From Chinchilla lanigera (taxonomy: Eukaryota > Chordata > Mammalia > Rodentia > Chinchillidae), in contig NW_004955480.1 in NCBI RefSeq assembly GCF_000276665.1, forward strand, positions 6,379,011-6,443,010: a stretch of 64,000 nt of DNA. The letters are read 5' to 3'. Under the pieces are notes generated by a model. That model did not search any database, was not told the DNA's origin, and saw nothing but the letters and a program-made list of their open reading frames with translations. Below, piece by piece: positions 24,001 to 39,000 of the stretch; positions within the stretch are counted from its first letter, which is position 1; each line of letters starts with the position of its first letter. The translations under genes and the position numbers were made by a program.

Positions 24001-27000
24001 AGTAGAAACAAAACTGCCAAGATGGCTATGGAGTCCCAAGTACATGCAATGAAACTGAAAAGCACAATAAACACATCAGTAATACTCTTTCCCAAGAGGA
24101 TGAATTTGAAAAAGATTTTCACTGATTCCTGAACCCAAACACATGAAAGGAGAAAAAAATATATTTCAGGAAAGATGAAAGATACTCAGGTGAGTGTGGC
24201 ATTACCAGCTTCATTTTCAGAAACAGTAGCAGTTGTGCTGGCGTCCTGTGCTGCTACAGTCTGGCCACCGACTTCTTTATTTCCTTTTTCTACGTGACTC
24301 TTGATTTTCTCCAAAGCTCTCAGGCATGTCCTATCTTTTACTTGCTATTTAAAAACGGAAGAAAAAAAGTAACTTTTTAAAACAAAGTTTAAAGTTTGTT
24401 TAAAGTTTAAAAGTTCAAGAAAGTTTATACCAATAGGTAATAGTTTAAAAATATTCTTACACTTCATGAGATTTACAGAGTACTTCAAGCAACAAAACCA
24501 CAGTATTCTCACATGTAAAGAGCAACCATCTAAATTCTACTTTAATATAAACTCAAGCTAGTGAAGAGTATTAAGAAACTACTTTACCTCCAAAATCTCA
24601 TTCAGTAGAACCAGAAGATCTTTTGCAAGAGTGCTGCTGAGTTCTAAGGAACTCAAAGCTTTTGTATAGACCCGAATTTCTGGGGAGTATGGGCTTGTTA
24701 AGATCTCATTGCAAATTTTTATAGCCAGGTTGTCATGCACCGTTAAGGCCTAGAAATTTGAAGAGAAAAATCTCTGTAAACTGAAAATGCTACGAATACA
24801 ATTCTACACATCTAATACCAAATGCAAAATGTCTAAAACCAAACTTAACATCTCCCCGGCTCCCAAAACAAGCTCCTCCTTGAATTCTTGTAGTGAATGC
24901 CGACACAGAGCCTAGGTCCAGCCCTTAAAACTGAAGTTGCTTCAAGCTTGGTGGCCCAACGTTCCCAACAGTAGAACTGATCCAGGCTGATGAGAGCGGG
25001 CACTGCTCGAAGTCACACCGCTTCCCCTAAGGATCAGTCCACATCCAGATACAATGGTCCAGCTCGTTTCACTCTGAACAACTTAGGAGAACATCCCACT
25101 TCTAAAGCTCCCTGTGGGATCAGCAGAGGACTCTGCTCTACTCGCACAACAGTTGCCGTGGGTGACTTGGCCGTCACCCAGCCTACTTCCCTCACTCCCC
25201 CAAGAGGCCGATCATGACAGCAGCCCCAGTCCAACCGTGCAGAACAGCTCCCGCGAAGTCGTAGTTTGCTTGCACTCTCACCGCCCTTGCACCTTGATCT
25301 CTTTCCCTTAAGCTCTTGTACCCATAATTTTTTTGCAACTATGTTAATTCCTATTATTTCTACTTTGTACTACTTTCTACAACTTTTTTCTGTAAACTTT
25401 TATCTCCTAATCAAACATATTTAACTGCTTTATTAATATTTTCTTTTTTTCATCAATTCAAATCATATCATCACGGACCACTAAATCATCTTCCTAATAA
25501 GTAGCTTTCATCCTACGCTCAGTTATTCACTGTAATAAGGCTAAGTCCAAATTCCCTACCTTACCCTTTAAAACATGATTTGCATAACCATCTACAATTA
25601 CTACTTTTCTTTCTACCCAAACCATTTCTTAAAGCTCAACCAGGTCCAAGTGAATTTTACAGTGAGTTTTAAAATTATTAATCCTCTACTTTTTACTGTA
25701 TCACCAGTCTAGCCCTTCTCCAAAGACCTAAAGTGCTTGGTAGCTGTAATGACCTTCACCATACCCTGCCACATGTCTTTGCTAATGTACCTTCCCAACC
25801 ACATGTAATACTGTGGAGAGTATACAGTTACCAGATATCAAATAAGCATCAGAAAGCAGTATTTTCAACTTTCAATTAGCATCTGAAATCATTAATAACC
25901 CATTACATTTAAAAACTGGTAGGAAGTTTCACCAAACATCATTAAGGGCTTTTCAAACCCAGCTTATTTTGTGGGTCAGACTTTTCTTCTTAAAAATATG
26001 CTTTATTCAAGTTCTGTCCTTTCATTTGTTCCTTCTTTTAATGGCAAAATCACAGGTGAGCCAACATTTGAAAACTCAGTCAGTCCCTGATAACAATGAT
26101 TAACAGCCAGCACTGGTGGGGAGGGGGATAGACAAGGTGATGAATTTTTAATAACTTCTCAGCAAAAATGTAAGAAGTGAATACTTCTATCTCAATGATT
26201 TGTTTATATTTCCACAAAGATCTTTTTCTTCTTTTTTACTGTGTGTTATAAACCACTCTAAAGACAGAAGTCTTGAGACCAAAAGGCGGCTCCTCACTCT
26301 TTCAAACAATGTATGACAGGAATTACTCTGCAAAAGAACAACGTGATCTGTATGCAGTTACTACCCTGTCTGTCCACAAGCTAACATACTCATCCACCTG
26401 ATAATCTTGGGAATTCTTGGCCTGAGGATTTAATCCGCTTGGTCTTGTTAGATCGACAAGCAATTCTGCAACATTTGTGATGTCCACTTCAGCCAAAGGG
26501 GACGAAGCAGGAGCACTGGCTAATATTCGTAGAGTTGGAAGAAAGGCTTCTTCAAAGCACTCTTGATTCGTCCTATTGAAGAACAATGTGAAAGTATGCC
26601 AGCAGAATATTATCAAACAGAGAAAAGCACAAGTCTAAAAAATATTATTTTTTTTTTATTTTAAAGATAAAAGGAGGGAAACATTAACAGACATACAACA
26701 TTTTACAACATATCACAAGCACAATACAGACAATACAGAGTTACAAACAAAGCGGTAGGGAATTAACAATGGTGATTGTACTACATTAAAAAATATTATG
26801 TATAGCATTCATCCCACTAGGATGAACTAAATTTTCATCTAGGTAGATCAAATCTGTGTAAGTTCTTCCCATGTCATCATTTATTGACTCAGAAATAGAG
26901 TATCCAAGAAAACGACATCATAGATACAATTCCCCCGGGGGAGGCGGGGGGTGGATGAATGAATGTAACTTCAGGTCGTATCACCATGAGTGCTTACCTG

Positions 27001-30000
27001 CTCGCATAAGCAAACATGGGGAAGAACACGCCCAGGCAGTGCCGAAGTCGAACATCCTCTTCGGTCACAGGATTGTACCATAGCAAAATCAGACGAGAAA
27101 GAATCCTGCTACTGACCAAAACCCCAGAGAACATCAGCTTGGCTAGTCCTTCTGCAGCTCCTGTCCTGAGTTCAGACACCTAATAAAGAAGACATTCGCC
27201 AAAAGAAATTTTTCATCTGTATTTTCCTTTTAAGCTTCACAGTGTAGCCTGTTCTACAATACTTTTAAATGAACTAACCAAAACTCACTCTTTATGAATT
27301 TGTTAAAGGCATGTGAAAAGATTTTTCTTCATGGCTAAACTAATGAATTGGAGCAAATCAATCCCGCCAAGAAAACTTTAGAACTATAATGCTTCCTTAC
27401 ACATGTTGGGAACCCAAAAATCAAAACCGCGTTCATCTAAATGTAACACTCAGCACTAGCGCTTCGCACATCCCAGCTGCCTGATCCCTTCTGTGAACTT
27501 CTGTGCTTCAAGTTTTTCAAATACAGAAAGGGAGTAAGGAAAGGACTTATCACATGACTTACACAGTAAAAAATGATACATGTGAAGCTCTTCTATGAAC
27601 ACACGGAAGCGCTAGTTCAAAAGCTTTTTCTAGACTCAAACTATAAAGATACAGAAGATAAGTGCACTGTGAAGCGCTGGAGCCCCGGTTGGTGCTTTCC
27701 GCACGCTAATATCCAGAGCGCGAAACAGCGTGTGATGGCTGCCGCATACTCGGGCCTCACACGTGCGGATGGAACAGACACTACGACCCCCATTTTATAG
27801 ATGAGGAAACAGGCCAGAGATAGTAAACACCTTATTAAAGATTCAAACCAATGTAACCAGAACACAGATCCACAAGTTTAAATTTGTAACTACGATATAC
27901 TTCCTGATACCAAGAGTCACTCATTTGACATTCAAGCACAAGAATTTGTATCCAGATAGGACTTTAAGTCGTAAAAGCATGAGAAAAATCGTGAATTACA
28001 GGCCCAGAAGAGAATCAAAGAAGTTTAGAAGTTTCTAGGGGGTTTTGTTTTGTTTTGTTTTGAGACAGGGTCTCACTGGGTAACTCAGGCTGGCCTTAAA
28101 CTCAATATGTAGCCCAGGCTGGCCTCAAACTCGCAGCGATCCTCCTGCCTCAGTCTCCTCAGTGCTGGGGTTACAGGTGTGCCCAGCAAAGAAGTCTAGT
28201 TTAAGAAATGGTAAAAATTAATAAAAGAGAATCTACTTTGGCCAGAAAGAAATTTAACTCATTAGTTACTAATGAAAAAAAGATCATTCACTTACTATGA
28301 AGTAATCTGAACGTTCACGAGTTTCCTCCCTTGGCATTATGAAGAAGACTGTGACACTGGACAACCCCGACAGAAAGTCAGGATTACAGGTAAATAACAA
28401 CTCAAAACCATGGATGTTTGTCTAATATCCAGGTAGTCACCCAGCTCTTTTTGGATACTAGTTGCCTAGAATATCTTTGTTCATCCTTTCACTTTCAACA
28501 CTTTTTTTATTTGGGTCTAAAATGAGTTTCTGGGAGACAGTTGAAACTTGTTTTTTCGTTCATTTTGTTTTTATCTCTTAGCATTCTATTGCAGACTCAA
28601 TCCATTTATACTTTAGGAAATGACTTATAAGAAATCACTTCTGCCATTCTGCAGTCAAGCTTACATGATATCAAGGACAATAATTTACTGATAAAAATAC
28701 ATAAAAAATATAAATTATAGACACTATACAATAGTTTCAGAAGTTCTCCAACAATAGCTGGAAAACTTCACTACTCACTTTCAGTAAGAAAGTAGGGGAC
28801 GTATCAATATGGAAAGAAAAACCTAACAATATTATTAAAAAATAAACTTATAAAAGCTAAATAACTCTCAATAAGAATGCCAAAACAGGCTTTTCAACTA
28901 AAAGTGCTGGGACCAATGTCCAAGGCAAAATAATGAAACTGGACCCCTGTCTTACACCGTGTATGTGAATATTTACTCAAAATGCACCAATAGCCTAAAC
29001 ATAAAAAGAAAAACCATTAAGCTTTGACAAAAAAACACAGAGATAAATCTTGATGACTTGGATTTGGTAATGCATCCTTGATATATCAAAAGCACAAACA
29101 ACAAAGGAAATACATAAATTAGTTTTCATCACAATTTAGAATTTTAGATCGCTCAGGAGATCATAGTTTATATCTAGATGTTCTTCCAAAGCATGGTGCA
29201 CTCACAGGCAGAGCTGCTGGCAGGTGACTGAATTACGGCGTGGAGCAGCTGACTTGCTGCTAGGAGGCGGGGTCCGACAGAAGACACCAGGTCACCGGGG
29301 CGCACCCTGGAAGGGGATGTCTCCCTTCCCCACCCCTTTGCTCTCTGCTTCCTGGCAGCCACGAGGTGAGCAGCTTTCCTCTACCCAGGCTCAGCCATAA
29401 TGCCTTTCTGCCTCGGGGCTGGCCAACTATGACTAACAACATGAACCAACATAAACTTTCTGAATGTGAGAGCGATCTGGCTGCGACATCTGTCACCTCA
29501 TGGGTCACCATGGTGGATCTGGCTAATCTGACTGGCTCAGCGGGTGTCCCCTTCCTCCCTCAGCACTCCAACTGCATCCTTCCCAAAGCTGTCTAGGCAC
29601 TTGGTAGAAGAGGACGAGCACCCCGGATAAAGAAGGACTGTGTCTTCCACCAAGGGTATAGAAGTAGCTGTGTTCCTGCTAGAACCTCCAAAAAAGCTCT
29701 CAAAATAAACTTTCTCCTTTAACTTGTGGATGTCAGGTACTGTGTCTCAACAAGAAAAGTAACCACGACAAAGGACATTATGAAGAAAGTGAGAAGATCC
29801 TGTAAAATATAGACAATATCTTCACATTATCTAAGCTGTTAGAGACCATTATACATACTCATATATAAGGAAGTCCATAAAAATAACCAAATTTAACAAT
29901 AGGCAAAAGACTTGAACAGGTATTTCTTCAACAGGATACACAAATGGCCAGGCAGATGAAAAGACATCCAACTCGTCATTAGGGAGGAGCCAGAGACAAA

Positions 30001-33000
30001 ATGCAGACTGGTTGTTACCAAGGGCTGGAGTGAGGAGTTTCTTTGAGAGAAGGAAAGCTTTCAAAATTAGAGACAATAGCTGCACTACGCTGTGAGAGGA
30101 TTAAATGGCAAATATTCGCTTATAAATTATTAATTTAATTATATCAATTTAACTTCAATAAGCAACACAATTGGTATAAAAATTTGTTAATTAAATGTTC
30201 ATATATGCTAAAAAAATTTAATTCAAGAATAGCCTGAGAAAAAGTATCTAATCTCACATCCTACCTTATGCCTTCCAACGCAATGTAAAATTATTCTGAA
30301 CTATGTCTTAAAACTCAGGTAAAAAATTTAAAGTCTCTAAATCACAAATCATCATTTACACCGTAAAAGAGGAAAAGTAACAACTCTTTCTAATAGCCAT
30401 TTGTTCTTTGCATACCAAATTTATAGTGAGAAATTAGCTATGTTAGAAGTGAAAGTTAAGACTTAAGATATAAAAAAAACTTAAAATATATCCAAGTTCA
30501 AAAAATATCAAATATAAAGAACACAAATACAGGCTGCAAATGGCACTTAATAATCAGGGCTGGGATTCTTACCTCGCTATCTAAGAAGTCAGAGAGAAGT
30601 TTCAGAACACTCTTAGCAGTCGCAGTCTCTTCAACTTCGTTTGATTCTTGCTCGTCATCACTGTTGGTTTCTGTACCCTCACACGGCAGGGCCTGGACTC
30701 TCTTAGCTTTAAATGGTTCAATCCCAAACGTCATCAACTGGTCAAAGATTGCCTTTAAAGCACTTATTTTAATTGTGATATCATCAATTTGCAAAACCTA
30801 AGTGAGACATTCCCAACCAAAAGAATTTAAGTACAATAATTTAATTCTGTTCATTCTGAATAAAACTAATATATATCTTCTATTTCCTTAGTCAAATTTC
30901 AATGACAGTGTCAACTTGACAGAAAAGTACAATTTCAGAAGTATAATTAAATGTTCAACTTTAAAGATATATATATTTGTACTGTAACAATTAGAACTGT
31001 AGTCCTTAAGAAAAAGTTAACCTTTGCAATAAAAAATTATGGAATTAAAATCTGGCTAAATTATAGCAATTGTTTCTTTCATTTTAGAAAGAAGAACAAG
31101 GCAGATGCAGTGATGCATGCCTGTAAACCCAGCTACTCGGGAGGCCTGAAGCAGAGACCACAAGTTCAAGTTCAAGGCCAGCCTGGGCAAGTTAGCAAAG
31201 TCCTAGCTGAAAATAAAGAAATAAAGAGGACTGAGTATGTAGCTCAGGAATAGAGCACCTGATAACATGTGCAAGACCCTAGAGTCAATGTCCAGTACCA
31301 TAATTATAAAAAAAAGAAATAAAGAGGTGAACGCACAATCCAGCAGTTTGTATAAATGTATCTTGACTTACATACCAAACAGACACCAAATGTCAAAGTC
31401 ATGAAAAAAAAATAAGGCTCAATATTTCCGTTATGAAAAATTAACTATATTGTATAATGCAACTAAATTTTAGTTACTAAAAAAAACTTAGGTTTATAAC
31501 CTGGCCTATAAAACTAAATAAAAGTCGTCTATTGTAAGTTGGTCAAATTAATAAAATACACTTGAAATTTTCAAAACTTTAAAAGAAACTTCAGGAGCAT
31601 ACCCATTATGTATTTTCTGATAAAAACAAATGAATCAATCAAAGCCAAATGTCTATTACAGTATGTTATCACGAGTGCTCTCTAGAAATTCCAAATATGT
31701 TACTACCTTTGTAGCAACCTGGTTTTCTTCTCTTACTTTCGTCCCTTACGGGGCAGCAACAGCTCTCAACACTGGATTCATAAGATTTTTAGAATGAAAT
31801 AACTTCCTCTGCCTAACAAGTATTTAGAAATCTTAAATCAATTTTTATAATGAAACTTAGCAAAAAAGAATTTTTTGTCCCCAAAAGATAGCTTTTCTCA
31901 GATCTAAAATCTTCCAATAATAGTTTTAAAAATACTTTTATAAAGATAACTCATTTAATCTCTTCAGTGGTTAACTTCTTTTGACCATGGACCCCTTTGA
32001 GGGGCCAAATAAAAATAAAATTTACAATCCAAAAGAATATATAAAATGTCAGCAAATTTCACATACTGCTTTTTCCTACATTTGAATCTGGCACATCTCA
32101 CAAATATTTTTAATTTATAAAAAAAGTTTTTAAACATTAATAGTCAAATTCAACACACCATCTATTTTTATGTAGCATGCAAGTTTAAAACAGTTTAGAA
32201 AAAATAAATAAAACAATTTAGCGACAAAAGTGGCTTAAACACAAAGTATACTTTAATTCTTTAAAAATGTTAAAATTTTATAAGTTTATTATTGACTAGT
32301 TTGATTTTTAAAAAACAAAGTTGTGCAATGATCTGGATAAGAACTTTGACATCAGCTTGATGATCACCAGAGGAAACTAAACAGAAACAAACAGTATCAA
32401 GACTGCGAGAGGTCATTGTGTTAAGGGAGGGAGTTTGCACTGAGTAACTCCGGCATCCTCCAGGGACCTCTCTCAGAGTACACTCCAATTGCATTTCTTC
32501 TGTCTGAAATGACCAACACACTTATTACTGATGTGACACCAGCAAAGCTTGAAGGATCACAATTCAATGTTTCCACTTTAAAGGTCAAGTGAATTTAAAT
32601 ATCCCCTGAGCAGTTCTACGCCATCTTCTTTGCTATAGGAACTTAAAAGTTTACCTAATTGCTCACCTCTAATCTCTGTAAGTTCCACCTTTCCTACTGA
32701 AGAATATCACTGCAGCAACTACCTTTCATCCTCTATCATTTTGTCCACTCAGTTGGGTTATTCTCAATATACAAATATGCTATATTATCTTCATTTTAAA
32801 AACACTAAAACCCATAAATCTCTTTTTACCCTAAACACTTCTCTTTCTACCACACTATTCTAGTACTAACAGGGAAAAAGAAAAGAAAAACAAAAACATC
32901 TCAAAACAGTAATCCGTACTGGCCGTCTCTAATTCCTCTCCCATCATTCCCTGTTCAGCCCACTCCAATCAGATTTCGCCTTCCACATAACTACTTTCAT

Positions 33001-36000
33001 GCAACAAGGTCACCAAATCCTTCCTTATTTGTCAGAGAAGATCAACTATGAATCCTGATCTAGCTGTCAGCAGCACTGGACACTGGGCCTCTCCTCATGA
33101 AAATATTACCTTTACTTCTAAGACTTTACTCTCTCCCTCTACTTTCTACTTCACCTTAGTCTCCACCAGCTCCTCTTCATCTCCCCTACCTCTAAATGCT
33201 GCCTGAGCCCTAAGGCACCACAAAGTTAGCGGCTCTTCTCAACCCATGCTGCATGTGGTCTCTGAGCACGGGACATTACCAGACACTACCAGTAGCACGG
33301 CCTTCCAGACTCGTTTTGCCACCCTGGCTCCCTTATTCTCCAATCTCACATATAAATGAAGACTACACTACATTCACTTGTATCTCAAACTGCAAACTTA
33401 CCATATCTAACACTGAACTATTTCATCAACCTTTGAATTCCAAGTCGTATTACACCAACTGCCCCACCAGTGTTTTGCTTCCCTGGTCCTCAGGCCTTAA
33501 GACTTGAGCACAAGCCTCCCTACCAGCATGCAAGGTCTCCAGCTTACAGGTGGCCTTTCATGGGGATTTGCAGCCTCTATAATCGTGTGAGCCAATTCCT
33601 CCAATAAATCCTCCCTCCATGTGTATGAGGGCATGTGTATGCGTAGGTGTAAAAGCACCTATGTAAGACGCTTGTATGTATGTGTATAGACACACTGACA
33701 TTAATCTCCCTCAGAGTACTCCCCTTCATTCCGAACACACTACCCCCTCATTCTTCCCACTTTTAGGACCAGTTCTAGAATCCTCTTGCCGTGAACCTGT
33801 CTGTGTTGTCATGGCTGCCTTGATGTCCTGAACTGATTCAGAATGACCTTCATTGACCTTTCGTGGTCACTATGACTTTGGGGAAGAGCCTGAAGTCTCA
33901 CGATACCAGACTCTAAATAACTACATGAGGACAAACCATAATGTTTTTATTTAACAAAAATGGCTGTAACTATTTTGAATCAATTCAGGACATCAAGTTG
34001 GCCCTGAAAAGATACTTGTGAATGAAGACTATCAAAACTGCTTCAGAAAGCAGCAAGAATGATGTGATAGGTGCATTCAAAGTGTGCAAGAGTATTTTAA
34101 GAGGAATTAATGGCAGTGTCTTTCACTGTAGTATATATTTTTATTCAAATGTTCACTGTAATTTCTGATCACACCAGATGTGTGCTTGTGTGCACACATA
34201 CATTTGCCATTGGTTCTAGGTTTCTAGAGAATCCTGCCTAAATATACCACCCTTCTGCCGTTCCCAATAACCACAGCCTCAATCCAACCGTCATCCTCTT
34301 TCCTGGATTACAGAATACCCTCATTAGCCTCCCTGCTTCTGTATTTGTTCTTCTATACTTTATACTCAGGATCTGCAAACTATGACACAAGGGTCAAATC
34401 CAGTTGATCATCTACTTTTACACATATTTTCCAATGGTTAAAAATTTCATTATATGTGGAAATCATATGAAATTCAAATCACTTATGCACAATCTATGGC
34501 TGTTTTCACACTACAACAAAATAGCTGACTGGCTGAAATAAGTCATATGGTCTGCAAAATGCAAAATAACTATTTTCTGATCTTTTATAGGGGAGGCTTA
34601 CAACCCTTCCTTGGCATATATTAACACTATACCTATTCAGATCACAACAAATTTCTTCCCATCTCGATCACGGTGGAAGCTGACGCCTTTATAGTCTTTA
34701 AGTTGCTAGACGAGAAGGACATCCTGCAAGCTCTTTCTCCTATTATTACTCTCTGTTGTGCAGTCTACCTTTGCTTCTTAAACATGCCAAGTAAAGTTCT
34801 ACCGCTCAAAACTCCCCTTGCTTCACTTTTCACTTCTCTGTGCTATGGGCCCCGGTGTCAAATGAAAACTGAGGCCTTCCTCAGTTAAACAGTCGCTACC
34901 GCCTCTGCTCAGTCCTTACTCCTCTGCTTTACTTTCCTTCATCTGAGATATTGCCTACTTGTGTTTCCCCCACAAGAATATAAGTTCAATTAGCACAACT
35001 TTAAAGAAAAAGAAACACAGAACAAAAAGAAAAAAATCAAAATTCCAGAACATTACTATAGGAGGGTAACAAAGGTTAATACATTGCACATTGTTACCTT
35101 CAGTTACTCAGAGTACAAGATATCAGCATTTAATTGCCCAAACAATATTAGTACAAACCTACCTTATCAATGAACTGAGAGAAATTAGTAGTGTAACTAT
35201 TTTAACTATCTGTTGTATATGTATATTTTTTCCTTTTGCTTTTCCCATCCTTCTTTTTTTCCACTCCCCTAAACCAGTTTAGCACAATTTTTACCTTCTT
35301 GTTTTTTTCCACCACCTGTCATATATTCTCTAAGCCTAGAACAGTGCAGGCATGTAAGATACATAAATATGTGTTACATAAATATGTTAAATTGACATTT
35401 CGTTATTTCTCAAAAAATGTCTTGACGAGAAAAAGAAAATTTTAGTACCTAAACATGACAATCATTAAGCCTCAGAATAAATTCTTAGCACTCTCTCCAC
35501 AGATACAGAGTATTTCAGGAAATGTAATTGAGATTTTGCCAGGAAATAAACCCTACCTGCAACAGTAACACGAAGTGTTTACTTGCAAAATCCTGACTCT
35601 GTAGTCCACAGCATCCCAAGCATAACACAGCCAGATTTCTTATTACAGGATGGACACTTACTATTCCGGGAAGAACCTAAAGTAATTAGATATTAAAATA
35701 ATTTGCAATAGGGCAAGAAATTCAGCAGAGTATGTTAAAGTCATAGTCAAAATGCTAACTTCTACAAGATTTTATAAATCTACTTCATTTCCATATTGCC
35801 CAGTAATTCAAAGAAATAATTTTCATTTAAGAGAAAAGTAAATATTAAATTTCTAAAACAGGTAATAGCCAGTGATTTTCCTGACATGTAGTCAATCATA
35901 AGATGCCCCCTCATACCTGTTAAAATAACTCAGTGGACTCCCAAAGCTCACAGAAGATGAACTCCTTGCTACGTCATATAGTAGTGCTCACTGTATAGTA

Positions 36001-39000
36001 TTCCCCCTTCTCATCTCACACTACACTACTCCTTTTCCTAATTTTTGGTTTTGATGCCTCCCTTTCAGCACTGTCCAACTAAAAGACTGGAAGCCACAAA
36101 TGGGGACCACACACCATTTTAATCATTCTAGCAGCCACCTTAAAAAGAGTTGAAAGCAATTTTATATTTTTGTTTATTGATATTTTATTGAGTCCGACAC
36201 AATCAAAATATGATCACTGTAACAAGTAGTCGTTATGAAACACTTCACAGGAAATAACTTACATTCTACTATCTGTAGTAAGTCTTTAAAAGCCAGTCTT
36301 CTATCGTTGTAGCACAGCTCAACTTAGTGGTTTTTTTTTTTTGAAAATTGATTGGGGAATTGGAATAGGGAATAGGAATGCTGAATAGGACAGCTCCTGA
36401 GAGACAGGAGGGGTCCCAAATGGGTTGCCTCAACTTAATGTTTAATGGCCACATATAGCTAGTATTAGACATGCTTCCCTTTTTCATATAGTAAATATCT
36501 ACTCAAATATCAGATCAGAGTCACCCTCCATTAACAGGTGATATCCTGCCATTATAAATTCACCTATGACTATACAACCCTTCTTCACACCAAGTATCAA
36601 TGGCGGAAGGGGCCTGATTTCCTGATGTTCAAGGGCAAGGGAATGAAGATAGGTCCCAGACCAGAGGAAGTGAAGGGGACAATAAACTCCTTTCTGAGAT
36701 CACAATATAACCTTCTTCTAGTCCTTCTACACAGCAAGATTCCACTACTTAAAATAGTGGTATTTTTCAGCATCTCTTCTTACTCCCCAAAGAATCAAAA
36801 TATTCTGATCTCTTTGTAGTGTGAAGTAACTGTCTGAACCTTTTAGACAATGAGAGCCAGGTGTTGCGGTACACACCTGTAATCCCAGCATTCTAGAAGC
36901 TAAGGCAGGCAGATCCCTGTGAGTTCAAGGCTAGCCTGGATCACATACCAAAAAAAAAAAATTATACTTTAAGTACCAGGTCCTTTAGGTGCATTAGCTT
37001 ATTTAATCCTCATGATATGAAACAGCCACTGTATTTTACTTTTTATCATTTGCATTTTCAGATGTTTAAAAAAGTAGTCTTTCACTCTTTTGAACCCTAG
37101 CGAACATATTACTTTCAAACTGAGGGGAGGAGGTGGACTACAATAAAGCTTCAAAGGCTACCAACATACCAAAGATTCAATGATCCCATTCATAGTCGCA
37201 CCTATACCAGTTGAAATGGACATCTCCTTCAACAGTTCATAGCACAAGATAAGACACTTCTGCAGTGTTTCAGCATCATTCTAAAGGGAAAAACAAAAGT
37301 TAACACTGGGAAGAGTATTTTCTGCCAATCTCCTCATGTTTGCTTTCTGAGGGCTTTGTCTAGGGCAGACCTTACCTAGTCATACACCACCATTTATCAC
37401 ATAAATGCTAGCCCTGCTACTTTCTACATTTCCAACTCATACATACAACTTCTATAAGACATTTCCTCTTGGAGGTTCCACAAGCTCCTCAAACTCATCA
37501 TGTCCAAAGGGATCTAAACTCACTGTTACCCAAACCTCTCTTCTTCTTGTACTATCTTCTTAATGTATCACCATCTATGCAGCCGTCTGAAATGTACAAT
37601 ATATTCTTGACTCTGTCTTTGCCCTGTTACAGGCTCCTAAATGCTTTGCAAATGGTAGTTCTTTCTGCAGCTTCCTTTTCTACCGCCATCTTACTCACAA
37701 TGGCACAATCTGAGCCTACTTTGCTACTAATAGTCTCCCAATTATGATGCCTGTCTAGGTCCCAATCCACTTCCTGAACAATACTGACTTTGTGAAGATT
37801 TTAAATATTAGTGGTTCACTGTGAACCTTAAGGCACAAATGCTTTAATAGTGCTTATATTACCTTTAGGGAACATGGCTCTCAATTTGTCCCCAAATTTA
37901 CCTCTTACCTTTCCCACTCAATTCACTGATCATATAACCGAGAATTTTAAAACACAACATGAACTCTTTCACTAATTTTAAAATGCAACATGAACTCTTT
38001 AACTCTTACGCCATCATACATGCCATTCCATTTGTCTACAACATTTCCACAAATAATTCATTAAGGAACAATAACAAAGAGTGTATTACAGCCACCAATC
38101 TAGAGCTGCTACTTAAGTTTGAATCCTAACTCTACCATTTAGTATCATTATACTTTGGACAAATAACATAAATACTATAAAGTGCTTACCTCATAGAGTT
38201 ACAGTGACAATCAAATTAATCCACATTTATAAGTGCTTGAAGGAGTGACTAACACAGGAAGAAACATCCTTAAACTGTTAGTGTACATTATTATTTTTAT
38301 TTAACTCTCATGTTCAAACAACACTCTGCCTGGATTAGATACTCTGCCATAAAACCTCTGTATTTCTCTAGTCACAGTATCCATTATGCTCTGCTGTAAT
38401 TGCACTGCAATAGTTACAGGCTTCAAATACAACAAACAGACACATAAATGATCAAAGCAAGTCAAGTTAAGCAACTATTACTAAGAGAATCCCCATTTGC
38501 TGATATTTTCCTGACTTCCAGTTTTCCAAACCTCCAGTTTGTCATTTTACAGATTACATTTTCAGTTGATGCTATGAATTTGTACCCCAAATTTAAAGGT
38601 CCATAATAATCCAGACATTGTGCAAAGAAAAAGAAAATTAAGCTACTACCTATGAAAATAAATTCAATCATTCTCATCGGGAAGGTGAAGTGTTAAGACA
38701 CCTATCGCCAAAGAGGTCAAGGATACAGCTTACTAAACCTTCTTGTACAGTAAACTTTCCTGTTCAGCATTCTCCTTATGAGAACAGTCTAATCAGCATT
38801 CCCCAAACCAAAAGTAAAATAATAAATAATGTTCACTACAAAGGCAAGATCCTAAAAAACCTGAACTGAAGTTAGTATCAAATATATTGAAATCATTCTA
38901 CTTTATGTTAAAATAAGTCAGAAGAGTCCACTTAGAAGATATTTATCAAACAACTGAGTTTTTAACAAAAAGACTGCCAAAAGCTTTAAATGTTGCTAGA

